Of a stretch of 64,000 nt of DNA, positions 41,185 through 53,089 are shown piece after piece. The DNA is from Auricularia sp. M13 (taxonomy: Eukaryota; Basidiomycota; Agaricomycetes; Auriculariales; Auriculariaceae), in NCBI GenBank assembly GCA_037042915.1, contig CM073193.1, forward strand, positions 496,001 to 560,000, in the 5' to 3' direction. Under the pieces are notes generated by a model. It was not told the origin of the DNA. It did not search any database and was given only the letters and a program-made list of their open reading frames with translations. How positions within the stretch are numbered: position 1 is the first letter of the stretch; each line of letters starts with the position of its first letter. Both the position numbers and the translations under genes were made by a program.

Positions 41185-43813
41185 ATGTCAGCAACAGAAC
41201 CTCGTAATAGCTGGCGGGGGGTCGAACTGTCCTTCCCGGATGTCCGGATTCGAGCTCAAGACCAAGAGGCGCGCCGGCTTCCGCCGGCCACCGCGGTCTT
41301 GGACTGCCGCAGGTCTATGCTGGACGACATTGGCTACGCTTTCGCACAGGTCGCCGCGGAAAACCCTCTGGTGCCTGTTCTGCTTGCTCTAATTATCTGC
41401 CTGTCGCCCGTCCTTGTGCTCCGGTTGGCGCTCCCTGGAATCCGCTCGCTGCTCATGGTTTTCGAGAGCCTTGGACTCAACTTTGCGTTCAACTGGGCCA
41501 CCTCGCCTTCGACCGACGCAACAGAGACTACCAAGAAGCTCAAAAAGAAACGCCATTCGCGCAACAAGTCGGATTCGAACGCGGTCACCTCGACAGACGG
41601 TACGTCAGCTGGTGGCAGCGGCTTATCACGGGCTCATTCGCATTTCAGATGGTAGAGGCAGCATATACCCCGGGCTGGTCAATGTTTCCGGGACATATTG
41701 CTTCATGAACTCGACGTTACAGGTCAGTGAATCTGCAGTATTAAATATTCCGCACTCGCCACTGGGCGCTCGCATGATACCTCGAGGCTTGAACCTGTCG
41801 CTCGAGCGCATGTTCCTCCTACTGCGCTTGAAGCACGAGCAGGGTCTCCTCGTGCCACTCAGTTGACTTGACGCCTCGTCTGCGCTTTCAAGCGTCCCGC
41901 GGCGTTCATCAGACGCTGTGGACCACCACAATCTGTCCTTCCTTTTATTCGTTGCGGAAGCTGGTCATATCATGCTGACCGATTCACAGGCATTGGCGTC
42001 GTTATCATATCTGAAGCCTTATCTCGACGAGCTACACCAGCGCGCAGTGGACCTCGACGTTCCCAGCCCAGTCATTGATGCCGTGCGTGACATTGTCATC
42101 CGTACGCCCGTCTGCCATACATGATCCACCCCACTCACCCATGCCACAGAATTAAACACCCCGCATCACCACCGGCGCGCATTGCGCCCAATGCAAATCA
42201 TCGACGTGCTGTCCAATCCTGCTCCAGGGCAGAAGACCAGCATGCTCTTCTCGTCCATGCAGCATCAAGACGCGCAAGAGCTTTTCCAGCTCGTTTCCGA
42301 ATGCATCAAGAATGAAGCCAGCGCGGTCGATAAAGAGGGCTCGCGGGATCGTGGATTTGGCACGCTCCTTCGGAGCTCGGAACGCCGCATTGCGACAAGC
42401 CCGTTCGACGGTCTTACGGCCAACAGGCGGAGCTGCGTCGACTGCGGCTACACCGAGGCCGTCATGCATTTTGCGTTCGACAACTGGCAACTATCTGTGC
42501 CGCGCTCGAACTCGTGCCGTCTGGAGGACTGCCTAGCGGACTACACGCGTTTGGAAATCCTGACCGACTGCATATGTCGGCGCTGCTCGATGGTCGCGAC
42601 GCACAATCGACTTGTGCAGGAGGTCGAGCGGTTAGCGGAAGGAAAGGAGGGCGAAGAGGGCGTCACATATTCTAAGAAAAAGCGCGGGCGGGAGACTCGC
42701 AAGTTGGAGGCGCGCGTCAAGGCGCTGCTCGACGAGGGTCGAATAGAGGAAGACGTCAAGGGGCTCAAGATGGAGCGCGTCTTCAGCTCGGCGTCGACGA
42801 AGCAGGCCATGATTGCTCGCGTACGAAGTGCTTCAATTCTACGTATTTCACAGCTAACAGATTCGCAGCCACCTCCCGTTCTCGTGCTGCACCTGAACAG
42901 GTCTATGCACTTCGGGACGTACGCCGGCAAGAACTCCTGCCACGTCCTCTTCCCCGAGATCCTCGACCTGACGCCCTTCACCACGTCCGGCCAACTCTCC
43001 ACTCGCCCCGAGGCGCCGATATCCACGCCGCCCGGGCCGTTGTCGCGCTCGCTGACGCCGACGCCAGCGAACTACGCCGCGCCGCGCGTGCTGTACCGGC
43101 TCGCGGCGGTCGTCTGCCACTACGGCGCGCACAACTTCGGGCACTACGTCGCGTTCCGGCGCAAGCCGCCGGTGGTGCCCCCGACACTGCCGCACCCGCT
43201 GGGTTGCCCATGCGAAGCGTGCGCGCGCGGCGCACCGTGGCTGCGCATCAGCGACGACAGCGTCGAGGACGTGCCGCTCGCGCGCGTGCTTGCGGAGACG
43301 CAGTCTTCTTTTATGCTGTACTACGAGCGCGTCGCGCAGCCGCTGGCGCTGCCCAACGCGAGCGAGGAGACGCTGCGCCCGCCTAAGCCCGACGCGGAGG
43401 TGCAGCAGCTGGAGCAGGCGCAACCGCTTGAGGCGGGGGTCAAGCGCGCACGCAGCGTCGCGCGCGTCGTGCATGCTTTCGGGCGCGCGAGCCGCAGTCC
43501 TAGCGTCCTGCAGGACACTGGCGTCGCTAAACCTTCTGCAGTGGCCGAGGTCGCAACGGAAAGCGAACCCATGCACGCTGAAGAAGCCGTCACTGTGGCA
43601 CCTGTCGCGATTGGACCTGCATCTGAGGACCCAGCGACTGTTGTCGCGAAAGACATCGAGGAGGCAGCGCCCCAAGCTGCCCCAGTGGTACCCAACGGCA
43701 ACGCACCTGAGGTAGACACCCCTATCTCGCCCGCTTCGCCGTCATCATCGCGCACATCGAAACGCAAGGGGAAGGTAAAGCGACCGCCAGCCACCGTCGA
43801 ACTTCGCGCATAG
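41185..43813 (+). CDS. Membrane-anchored ubiquitin carboxyl-terminal hydrolase (USP, Ubp1/USP30-like)
   Basis: Exons: 41185-41599, 41649-41722, 41990-42101, 42150-42820 and 42869-43813; 738 residues. USPs are cysteine proteases that remove ubiquitin. One membrane helix near the N-terminus (LVPVLLALIICLSPVLVL) precedes a basic linker, as in yeast Ubp1 and animal USP30. The Cys box is GLVNVSGTYCFMNSTLQAL (Cys at about residue 158), the QQD-like part is HQDAQELFQLVSE, there is a zinc-binding pair CVDC/CICRRC, and the His box is CHYGAHNFGHYVAF with ISDDSVEDV following. The region after the catalytic domain is Pro/Ala/Ser-rich and disordered. Intron 2 (41723-41989, 267 nt) is longer than its neighbours. 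An inner Met at 41318 is a possible start that would still keep the helix. Confidence 0.88.
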
Positions 43814-44158
43814 GCTCGGTCGTCGTGTAACCATAGGCAACGCTATTATCCTGCTTTTGCGCTATCGAGTATCGACCGCAACAGACGTGTAAATGTACGG
43901 GAACTGGATCATATTATAATAGAATGACTTACAGGTAGTGCAGTCGCAAGAAGTTGACGACCACCGAGCATTTTTTGTTGAACTTTCGTTGGCATAACTT
44001 TGGATGCGACTCGCTGAAATTCCAGACGCCCTGCAACACCCTCCCGTGTGCGCTTGCGCGCCTGGAAGTACGCGTCCCTCTTTTTTTCTATCTGCACGTT
44101 GAATACTGTATGTATGACTCGGAGGATCCCGCCAGCATCTTGGCCTCCGATCATCATC

Positions 44159-44659
44159 ATGTCGTCGATCGCGCCACATTCACTCGAGGGTTGGCACACG
44201 CGCGCCGTTGCCGTGCACTCGCAGTCTGAGTCCAGCTCCCTCCCCTCAAAGGACGACTTCGCGCTGGCGGTCACGTGCAGCTCGATGGTGCGCCCGCGCG
44301 AGCTCCTCCTCGCGCTCTTCCGGCCGGACATCTGCATCGACGGCCGCGGGCGCACGTTGCGACTCGCCCCAGAGGACTTCTCGGCCTTTCTCGCACTCGC
44401 GCCGAAGGAGAGCACGCATTGGCGCGTGTATAGCGCTGTGACGTGCCGCCCGTCGTATGCCGTGCTCACGCCTGAAGGGCGGTCGAGCGTGTATAATTGG
44501 AATGTGCGGACGAGGGAGCTGCAGGGGGGTGGGGAGCTACCAGAGGCTGTGTGGATGCTGTTCAAGCATGCGCAGGAGGCTGAGAATGATGGTCAGAGTA
44601 GCTTGGGGGAGGAGGAGAGAGCGAAGGTCAATGCTGTTCTGGACTTGCTCGGCGTTTAA
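44159..44659 (+). CDS. Small hypothetical protein, 166 residues
   Basis: A single exon. The ATG at 44159 follows a CAT repeat; an open frame continues upstream but looks non-coding. The product has EDFSAFLALAPKESTHWRVY, YAVLTPEGRSSVYNWNVRTR and a C-terminal acidic helix (GEEERAKVNAVLDLLGV). I recognise no family. It has no signal peptide or membrane helix. Codon use is GC-rich like its neighbours, which supports coding. It sits 345 nt after the USP gene on the same strand. Confidence 0.55.
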   Translation: MSSIAPHSLEGWHTRAVAVHSQSESSSLPSKDDFALAVTCSSMVRPRELLLALFRPDICIDGRGRTLRLAPEDFSAFLALAPKESTHWRVYSAVTCRPSYAVLTPEGRSSVYNWNVRTRELQGGGELPEAVWMLFKHAQEAENDGQSSLGEEERAKVNAVLDLLGV

Positions 44660-47411
44660 GAGGATCGAGGGACGTGCATGTGTACAGTACGCCATTACGA
44701 TGCTGAACAGTGACCGTAACTCGTGGGAACGATGGCTATGTGCTGGTGCTACCGACTCCTGGCCACTAGGGCGACCACGACCGAGGTCGCCTGTATGGCA
44801 ACACAATGTGTCTCCATGTCTGATTTGTCAGTACATACTGCAGCTATCTCTCACCGGAAGCACACATCATACGGACGTAAAGAGACTGCGGCACTGGGTG
44901 CGGGGGGGTGTATGTCAAGAACAATGAGACGCTGATCGACCGCGAGCGCAGCAAGACTTAGAGTCTCACGAGGAGTACACCAAGGCTCTTGCGTAAACAG
45001 TTGATTCGTATTAGGGGAAACTTCAGAGTATGAGCCTTCTGTGCCTGTTCCGGGTCAAGCTCAGGCTGAGCGCTGAGCGCTGCCAGGTCGCAAACCCTGG
45101 GCTGAGGGTCTGACCTCCGAGATAAATAGGCGCGTCACTGCATGGTAACCCTTGGGCATAGGGCATAGGGTGCAGGGCGTAGCGCGAGACCGCGTCACGC
45201 AGACATACCAGTCCTCTGTCAATGAGCAAGAGCCTCTGTCGGCCGCGAATGAACGAGATGACCGCCTTCTCCGAGCCGCAGTGGTCGTGCTCGACAAAAA
45301 AGAATAATTCGCCGAGGCCGAGATTGGGTAATGTAACTTGGGTGACTACCGCGGAGAAGAGCTTACCTATTCAACTTGATGGCAAATCTCTCTGTGTGCA
45401 CCCGCACTGTGCACTGTGGCTAGTAATACTGCTTCGGGTATGCTGGGTTGGCAATGCGAAAGATTAGCGCGGCCCATATCAATTTCAATAGCTGTCAGAG
45501 CGTAGACGTCCTGGGTTGAGGGTTTGGGCAAGCTGAGATCGTAGCGCCGCTAGCGGCAGTCACCGCCTCCTAAGCACCTGTTCACGTATGCACGCCGTTA
45601 ATTTTCATTACTGGGAGAATACAACTCAAGCAATCGTCCTAAAGATCGGCCCTGATTCCGGTAGCGGCCGAGGCTGTCCTGCATCTCTTTCTTCCCGTCA
45701 ACTGAGCGCGTAGCGGCCTGAGGTTGGTCAATCCGTATGTGCCCCCGTTGATGTTGGCTTTGCGCGCAACGGCGGCTCCGCTCAGCACTTGCTTTATAAC
45801 GAGATAATGCGCCACGACGCCGCCTGGCCGCCGACGTTACACATAGCTGCTCCATGATGAGACTTTTTGGGACTTGTCTTCGTTCTCTGGATCCAACACT
45901 TCCCGGGCCAGCTCATGTTTCTGATATGCGGCTCTGGCACCCGTAATTCTTCGACTGTCTCGAACAAGTATCACCTTTCCATCAGTCATTGTTCTGCAAT
46001 TTCTGGGAACAACGCTGAGCGAACGAACGGCTCCAGACCAGCGCCAACCTCGGCAGCGGGCAAACCGCACGGGTGCCAAGCGCGACGATGGGCAGTGGGC
46101 ACGGCGGGCTACGTGCTCGCACCGCTGGGAAAACAGGGTTGGTCCGGGAAGGGAGCTCTTCCTTTTCATTCCGCGTGGACGAAATTGTGCGCAGCCGCTC
46201 GTATGTTGTGGCACCCTGGCTCGGGTTCACTCCTGCTACTGGCCTCGTCTATCACTTCATCATCCCCGGCAGCATCTACAAGACGGGAAGGTGAGCGGAT
46301 GGCCACTTCCGCAACTGCGCGACGCCCCGTCGCTCCGCCGCCGCTTCTGCTAGCAAACCCTCCACCGCAACTCTGACGCCTCTATCCGTTTCCAGCCCGC
46401 AAAAGCCCCGCTGGCTGCGGGTGCACTCAGACCACCGGCTCGGGCACGACGCTGGAGGATCGCCTGGTGCTTTGCTCTCGAGATATGCTTCAAATTCGTT
46501 CTTGAAATCACTACGCTCAGCTCTCGGTAGTCAGGCGCATTCGCAAGTCATGCCGATACGCAGGCCGCGACATGATAACGACGCGGGCTGAGCGTGCTAT
46601 GACCTCTGCCTGTGTGAGGTGGACAAACGTGCGGCCGGACTGATCGAGCGTCATTGGGCCAGCTATTGCCGCCCAGGTCACAGGTTCAGTATCCTTTGCA
46701 GCTCATGCAGCACCGAATCCAGCACAGAATGCGAAGCCCAAAAGGAATAAAACACACGACTCGTAGCATCAGCTCAGCGCAAGCCTCGAGTATCGTGGGC
46801 GGCGCCACGGCGTAGAAACCCCACTGCGGAACACGCAAGGATGTGGCCTCGATTGCTGTAATTCCGTGTTGTATTCGGTGCACCAATGCGACATCCTCTG
46901 TGCCATCGATGCAAGCAAGTTCCTGGCGCTTGCTGAGTCTCGAAAAACGTGGAGTCCTACACTGGGGCCTCGGAACTCAGTAGAGTCGGGCGTGTGTCCG
47001 GCGCCAGATGCGAACACCGCAGGTCTGTCATGGTCGAGTCTTGTCAGGAATAAAAGACTGCAGTGTGAATGCCCGAGCCAGCTAGGGTGATTTCAATCAG
47101 TGGATATATATCCCAAGAAGGCAGATGAAAATACAAGGGAATGTTAAAATTTAATGCCAGATGACTGAGGTACTGAAGGAAATAGTGATGATAAACTGCA
47201 ATTTCAGTGAGAGAGTAGGGTAGGACGATGGTGTGGTCATCTTGTGAGCTCGGGAGGTTACGGAGCGCAGGCTCGGAACAAACCGGGTTGTCCAATCTGA
47301 AGACCCCCCCCCCCCAGAGGAACCGACTTAGGAGTCGGTGAAGTCAGGTAGAGTCACATCAAAGTTGGTATGTTGCTGAGACATATATGTTCTTTTTGTG
47401 CAAGAAAGTAC
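44660..47411. other. 2.75 kb with no recognisable gene
   Basis: Open frames reach 169 codons (45867-46376) but none has a motif, a convincing splice partner or good codon use. A run of 12 C occurs at 47304-47315. No transposable-element protein or terminal repeat was seen. It is the longest gene-free stretch in the window, and could hold a long non-coding RNA. Confidence 0.5.
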
Positions 47412-47483
47412 GGCCTCGTGGCGTAATGGCAACGCGTCTGACTTCGAATCAGAAGATTGCAGGTTCGAGCCCTGCCGTGGTCA
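47412..47483 (+). tRNA. tRNA-Arg(TCG)
   Basis: 72 nt, intronless. The anticodon loop CTTCGAA gives TCG (decodes CGA/CGG). It is close in sequence to the three Arg(ACG) genes. One U-U mismatch lies at position 5-68 of the acceptor stem. T arm: GCAGG TTCGAGC CCTGC. Confidence 0.92.
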
Positions 47484-47955
47484 CTGAGATTGGGAATACC
47501 AATTCTTTTAATCGGAGGCTTTGATTTGTCTTTGTCAAAGCTTACCGGTAGCGATTATTTTGGGCTCTTTCTCAGATGCACGGCCATAATATTTGCCATT
47601 TCCTTCGAGCGTCGACTTTGCCTGTCCTGTCGCGTTGTGTGTTTGGATGATGCGGGTCTCGGCGGGTGGGGGCTGTGCCGTGGAAGGTTCCATAAGGAAG
47701 CCCTTTGCCCTAACCCTCTGCCCAGGTTGAGTTCCGCTTTTTATCCCGGGACCGCCCAAAGTATTCAACCGCCGCCGCGCTCCTTTCCCACTACCCACCA
47801 CACGACCCCCAACACCCTCTGTACGTCGCCGCCGCCGTTGTTGCCGTCGTCGCCGCCGATAGCTAATCAGTGTGTATTTAGCCATCCACTCACCGCTTCC
47901 ATTGTGCGTCCTGCCCGCCTTGCCCACATAATTATCGTCGCTGACGGTGACCTAG
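47484..47955. other. Promoter region of the canonical 14-3-3 gene
   Basis: The 150 nt before the ATG are pyrimidine-rich (CCGCCGCCGTTG..., CCCGCC...), as in many strongly expressed fungal genes. No separate gene was seen. Confidence 0.5.
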
Positions 47956-48828
47956 ATGTCCGAGACCCGCGAAGACTCTGTCTACCTCGCCAAGCTCGCC
48001 GAGCAGGCTGAGCGCTACGAAGGTCGGTGGCGACAGCTGCAGAGCTCGGTTCTCCAGCTGATGGCAACGTAGAAATGGTTGAGAACATGAAGCGCGTCGC
48101 CTCGTCTGACCAGGAGCTCACTGTTGAGGAGCGCAACCTGCTGTCTGTCGCGTATAAGAACGTGATTGGCGCGCGTCGGGCGTCCTGGCGGATTGTGTCG
48201 TCGATTGAGCAGAAGGAGGAGTCCAAGGGCAACGAGGCCCAGGTTGCTATGATCAAGGGATACCGCGAGAAGATCGAGAGCGAGCTCGCCAAGATCTGCG
48301 AGGACATCCTCGACGTGCTCGACAAGCACCTCATTCCCTCGGCCGCCAGCGGCGAGTCGAAGGTGTTTTACCACAAGATGTGAGTTCAATTCCTCGTTGT
48401 GGTATTCAATTTCTAAAATTTCGTCAACCAGGATGGGCGACTACCACCGCTACCTCGCGGAATTCGCCACCGGCGACAAGCGGAAAGAGAGCGCCGACAA
48501 GTCGCTCGAGGCCTACAAGGCCGCCTCCGACGTCGCCGTCACCGAGCTGCCGCCGACACACCCCATCCGTCTCGGCCTCGCGCTCAACTTCTCCGTCTTC
48601 TACTACGAAATCCTCAACTCGCCCGACCGCGCCTGCCACCTCGCCAAGCAGGCCTTCGACGACGCCATCGCCGAGCTCGACACGCTGTCCGAGGAGTCCT
48701 ACAAGGACTCGACGCTCATCATGCAGCTGCTGCGCGACAACCTCACCCTCTGGACGTCCGACATGCAGGACACGAACGAGAAGGCAGAGGACAAGCCCGA
48801 GGCGGACGTCAACCCCGACGACGCGTAA
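47956..48828 (+). CDS. Canonical 14-3-3 protein
   Basis: Exons: 47956-48022, 48073-48379 and 48432-48828; 256 residues. It matches the conserved fungal 14-3-3 over its length: [19 protein letters not shown] is replaced by [19 protein letters not shown], then [78 protein letters not shown] and [16 protein letters not shown]. Pocket residues Lys49, Arg56, Arg127/Tyr128 and Asn173 are all present. The tail is acidic ([16 protein letters not shown]). It should bind phosphorylated clients in signalling, cell cycle and metabolism in cytosol and nucleus. Introns are 50 and 52 nt. This is the likely parental member of the three 14-3-3 genes here. Confidence 0.96.
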
Positions 48829-50102
48829 GAGCTTGGTTGCTCTCCACGCCCGCCCGTCTCGTCTTCTTGCGTTTTCCGCCAGCATTAGTTGCTCGTAATT
48901 AACGTCGTCCTCACTCCCTCACGTCTCTCTGTCTCTCCGCCTGTGTCCGTTATTCCTCTCTTACGCTCTTGCTTTCTCTCGTGTGATGGGGCCTCGTTTG
49001 CGTCGTAGTAGAGGGCCGGCCGCACCGGCATTGAAATGAAATTCCTTTCACTGTCAAGACTCGAATCTCGCCGCTTCGTCTGCTTGTCTGCTGCGAGGAC
49101 TAGTTTGGGATTCAGAAGGCCTCGCGCGCTCCGCTCCCAAAAGTCGCGCATGCACTGCACCCAGACTGAGATAAGCATCAACCTCCGAGGCTCGAGCGTA
49201 TATGCATCAGCACCGCGTAGGTGTCGTCGGTCCGCACCAAACCCGCCGCAGTGGAGACCCCAACGATGGACGTGGAGGCGGCCGCCCGCGCAGACTCAGT
49301 CAGAGGCAATGACGACGTACTACACCGCGCGTGGGCGACCCTGCGCCAAGCTTCGGGATTGCATTTACGCGCACGCAACGGCACAGCGATGCGATGCGGA
49401 TCGATGCGTCGTCCGCGTGCGCACCGCGGAGATTACTGGTGAAACGGAAATAGAAATCGACAAGTCGTTTAGGAAAGAGGACGACAATGGTTGATTTGAG
49501 AGCATGGCGCCAGTATGTGTGATACGGCTGCAATTCCCTCAGCGCCTTGCTGACTCGGAGGGGCTTGACTCTCAAGACGTGGCGATGCTGTTAGCGCACT
49601 GGATGACTGTGGGAAAGGAGGAATAATCAAATACTCTGTTCTTTGCCGGGGATCTGAGCTTTCTCTTGAAAAGTTAAGGTTTAGACGTCTCAGTATTTGA
49701 CACCCGACCCGGTCAGTGTCCCAATTTGGTGTGGATGATTACGACGAGATCGCCTTCGTATGAAGGATGCGCGGGTGGTGGAGACGAGCTGAATAGATAC
49801 CCAGTCATGCAGAAATCCGAGATGAAGAGATGCCAGAGCATTGGCGAAGATTGTGACCGCTGAAACACGTTGCCTCCTACGTGCCACGACGACGACGTAG
49901 CCTGACCAAGGCAGCCAGGAAGCGAGCGGGCAGGCCAAGAGGTGAAACAACATCGACACATGAAGAATCGAAGAAATAAATCGTCGAGGCTGCAACTGCA
50001 ACTAGATCACATAGGTAAGTTCGGTCACAAACGTCAGAGCAAGGTCAGTCAGTGCTAGTCGGTATCTCGTCCCCAAGTCTCGTCCCCCTCGAGTATTCGC
50101 GA
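48829..50102. other. Intergenic between convergent genes
   Basis: 1.27 kb between the 14-3-3 and GIS2-like genes, which converge. It is expected to hold only their 3' untranslated regions and terminators; small open frames look like chance. Confidence 0.5.
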
Positions 50103-50883
50103 CTAGGTGTACACCTCGACGTTCTGCGGGCACTCGCGCGCAATCTGAGGACAAGATATCGTGAGTTCTCGACTGAAAATTTAGGACGACGACCAAGACG
50201 CACATGGCCCTCCTCCTGACACTTGTAGCAGACCTTGGACTTGGTGACGGTCGCCACGCCCGTCGTGATGACCGTCTGCTCGGCGATCTGGGTGCCGGGC
50301 GCTGCGAGACAGTCCCTGGCAGGAACAAGTGAGTAAAAGCGCGCAAATGAACCGGAATAGACACACCTGCTCATATGGTTAAGGCCACCGCATCTGAAGC
50401 ACTTGACGGGCGGAAGAGTGGCCGTGCGGGGCTGCACATGCGCCGGGCGCTGCACAGGCGTGAACGCGCTCGCGCCACCCGAGCCCGCGGGGCTGGGGCA
50501 AACACGCGCAATATGACCAAAGCGTCCGCAAGCCTTCATAGCACGCAGTCATTATGTTAATTCTTCGAAGTTATAACTGGGCAAAATGAGCGCACATAGC
50601 ATTTCTGGCCCTGCGAGCCGGCGACGCGCAGACTTGGGCACTCAGCCTGGATGTGGCCGACGCCGCCGCACGAATAGCACTGCTTAGCGGCGACGCTGCG
50701 CGGCGACGGGCACGCGTTGCTCTCGTGGCCTGGCTGGCGGCAGTTGTAGCACAGGCGCTGCTCGGACAGGCAGTTTTCCGCGATATGGCCCACTATCTTG
50801 AAATTCAGATAATATACGGGTCATGTAGGCGGCATATACGCACGGTTGCCGCACTTGTAACACCCCTTCCTAGAGAACGCCAT
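50103..50883 (-). CDS. GIS2: Zinc-knuckle protein, GIS2/CNBP-like
   Basis: Five exons: 50844-50883, 50596-50792, 50367-50533, 50204-50315 and 50103-50144; 185 residues. It carries six CCHC knuckles (CX2CX4HX4C): CYKCGNLGHIAENC, CYNCRQPGHESNAC, CYSCGGVGHIQAEC, CYACGRFGHIARVC, CFRCGGLNHMSRDC and CYKCQEEGHIAREC, ending PQNVEVYT. GIS2/CNBP proteins bind single-stranded RNA and DNA and affect translation in the cytosol. Four of the six knuckles are split by introns, each join restoring the motif exactly. Yeast Gis2 has seven knuckles; here a linker rich in Pro/Ala separates numbers 4 and 5. Confidence 0.88.
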
Positions 50884-51731
50884 TCTTCCTGCGAGTGTAC
50901 ATTCCGAGTAAGTTGAGGGCGTCCAGGGTAACGAGTAACTAAACTTTGTACTCGCCTTTTTACTCGTTCAACACCGTCAACAACAACGCTCTACGCTCCT
51001 CTCGTTCGTCAGGCCCGCACGCACGAACTCTCGGGCCGTGTATGCGGTGGATGCGTGGAAAGCTCGGGCGGGCTCGGAGTTGCAATCCGTCGTCACCGCC
51101 GCCGCCGCCTGACTTCTAACCAAATTTAAACGAGTTCAGACGCATTGGGTGGGACTGGTTTTCCTCTCAGGTGGAATTGAGCTGCTAATTGAGCTACATC
51201 ACGTCTCAAGACGGCACCGCAATGATTCTCACCTCAAAATTTAAGGTTTTGCAGCAAGCAGAGCCAAACATGCACTCCGCCCTGACGAAAGTTGAAAAAG
51301 ACTTGACTAAGGGATATTCTCAATCTTTGGCTAGATTGTCGACTGCAAAGTGACATCTGTAGGAGCAGTCGCCTCTTTTCAGCGGGACCAAGCGCGTTCT
51401 TACATCGTTCTGCATCCGTGCATCTTTCAACTTCACGCGCCAGACGATTAGACGGCGAATTTTGGGCTGCACGTCCAGCCGGCATGCACACACCGAAGCT
51501 TGCTCTCGTACAGCATACGCCAGCTCATGCAGCGCCGGAGGAAGAGCTGGCGCGCAGCCCCGCACGGGATATTTACTTGGAGGTGCGGCTCAGAGCTGGA
51601 AGCCAACGCGAACGAGCTCTCCGAACCCATGCGTCATGCCATGACAGAGGTCAAGGAGGCGCATTTGTTGCCAAAGGCAAAACCGCAAAGCAAAGATACT
51701 GATTGATAACAGGTGGGAGGTACTGTACTCC
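50884..51731. other. Mostly non-coding; possible tiny gene at about 51270-51706
   Basis: On the plus strand, an ATG at 51270 and a frame ending at 51706 (last part ELEANANELSEPMRHAMTEV) could be joined by introns, for example with a CTGACT-like branch near 51309. The product matches nothing I know and one in-frame stop must be spliced out. It is left unnamed. Confidence 0.3.
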
Positions 51732-52639
51732 TCACGCGGCCGCGGCCGCGGCCTGTTTGCGTTTTGCAGCAGCGCGGCGGCGCCCTCTGGCGCGGGCTGC
51801 GCGCTCCTGCTCCTCCCGCTTGCCTACGTCCCGGAGAACCTGCCCTGAGTACGGCGTCAGTTTCCCATAAGCTCACACAAACGCAGACGTATGTGCGTAC
51901 CCTTGAAGCGCGCCTGCATACCAGTCTTCAGCAGGGACGCGAGTGAACGCAAGACATAGACATACCTGGAACGCGCCGGACTTGAGCAACCTACAGTTAG
52001 GAATGCTGTCAACATGGCGACAACGTCCTAGACTTCATTGATACTCACATGGCGCGCATCTCGTCGTACGACGGCCGCGGCTCGGGGCACTTTATCCCCG
52101 TGTGCCCAGGCTTATGGCACCAATGGCACACAGGCGTCTTCTGCTTGCACTCGCCCGCTTTATGTCCCACTGCACCACAAAACAAGAACCAAGTTAGCCA
52201 TCTTATATCCAATGGTTGGACGAAAAGACGTACAGTGTCCGCATTGGTAGCACTGCGAGTAGTAGTACAGCGACTGCACGCTGCCGTCGGGTAAACTCGC
52301 GAGCTGCTCTGCCGGCGACATTTTCTTCGGTTTTTCCGGTTGCGCTTGCGGTTGGGGTTTCAGTTGCGCTGGACTAGAACTCGAAGTCGAGTTTCGGACG
52401 GGCGCAGCGGCAGTGGCTGCTGGTGCTGGCGTCGGGGTGTCGGGGATGGGCGCGCCGGGCTGGATCTCGACGGTGCGCGAGATAGCTGAGCAGGAGAATG
52501 CGCGCGCCGGCAGCCTGGGACTGCTAGCTAGAGTACTGCAATTTTTTTCAGTAATTTTGCACGCCATAATACCAGCGGCTTACGCGACACGACGCGGCGT
52601 CTGCGTGCGCAGGGCGTGCAGGCATTTTTGGAGGGACAT
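51732..52639 (-). CDS. Mitochondrial-type zinc-knuckle protein
   Basis: Six exons: 52584-52639, 52234-52535, 52049-52169, 51966-51990, 51901-51925 and 51732-51844; 213 residues. The N-terminus looks like a mitochondrial presequence (MSLQKCLHALRTQTPRRVA, then RLPARAFSCSAISR with a likely cleavage at RAFS/CS). A Pro/Gln/Ser-rich stretch follows, then MSPAEQLASLPDGSVQSLYY, two knuckles CYQCGHLGHKAGEC and CHWCHKPGHTGIKC, a short hydrophobic stretch and a basic tail (REEQERAARARGRRRAAAKR) ending in six alanines. Two 25-nt exons are needed, and both restore frame. RNA binding inside mitochondria is an inference. No named family is assigned. Confidence 0.75.
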
Positions 52640-53089
52640 GGCGGTTTGAGGAAAGCAGTCGGAACGAGCCGCGTTGATCTAAGTTGGCCTCCTCCTCCTG
52701 GTCCCATGTCGTTCCACGTCTCAAGCCTGTGCTTTACGCGTCAAATATGCGCGTGTGGCTAACCTCGCGCTTGGAATGCGTTTTTACACCTTCAGCGCCG
52801 GGGCTCAGCTTTCTACGGGCACTCTTTGCGACTTCTCTGCGACCCAATTTAACTGGCAACGCCCTGGCAGTCCTTCGTCGAGCTACCAACTACAGAGAAT
52901 TATTTTGACGCATGGGTCCTTTTGCCTTTGCCTCTTGCGTGCTCTTGCGTACAGTACCCATCCTGGGCTAGCGAATCAATCCCTCGAGCCCGAGTTCTCC
53001 GGAGGCTATCCTCACTGCCACCAAGCAAAACACTATTTAAACCCCTGCGCTCAATACGGCAACGACATTGTCTCTCTTCCCTCAATACA
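52640..53089. other. Divergent promoter region, with TATTTAA before the GNAT gene
   Basis: The 450-nt region between the divergent mitochondrial-type zinc-knuckle gene and the GNAT gene. TATTTAA at 53034-53040 lies 50 nt before the GNAT ATG and is a fair TATA-like site. Confidence 0.5.

Noticed and set aside
42854-43675. Minus-strand frame of 273 codons
   Set aside because: Shadow of the last exon of the USP gene; no motif.
45867-46376. Plus-strand frame of 169 codons
   Set aside because: No motif, several rare-residue runs, competing frames on both strands.
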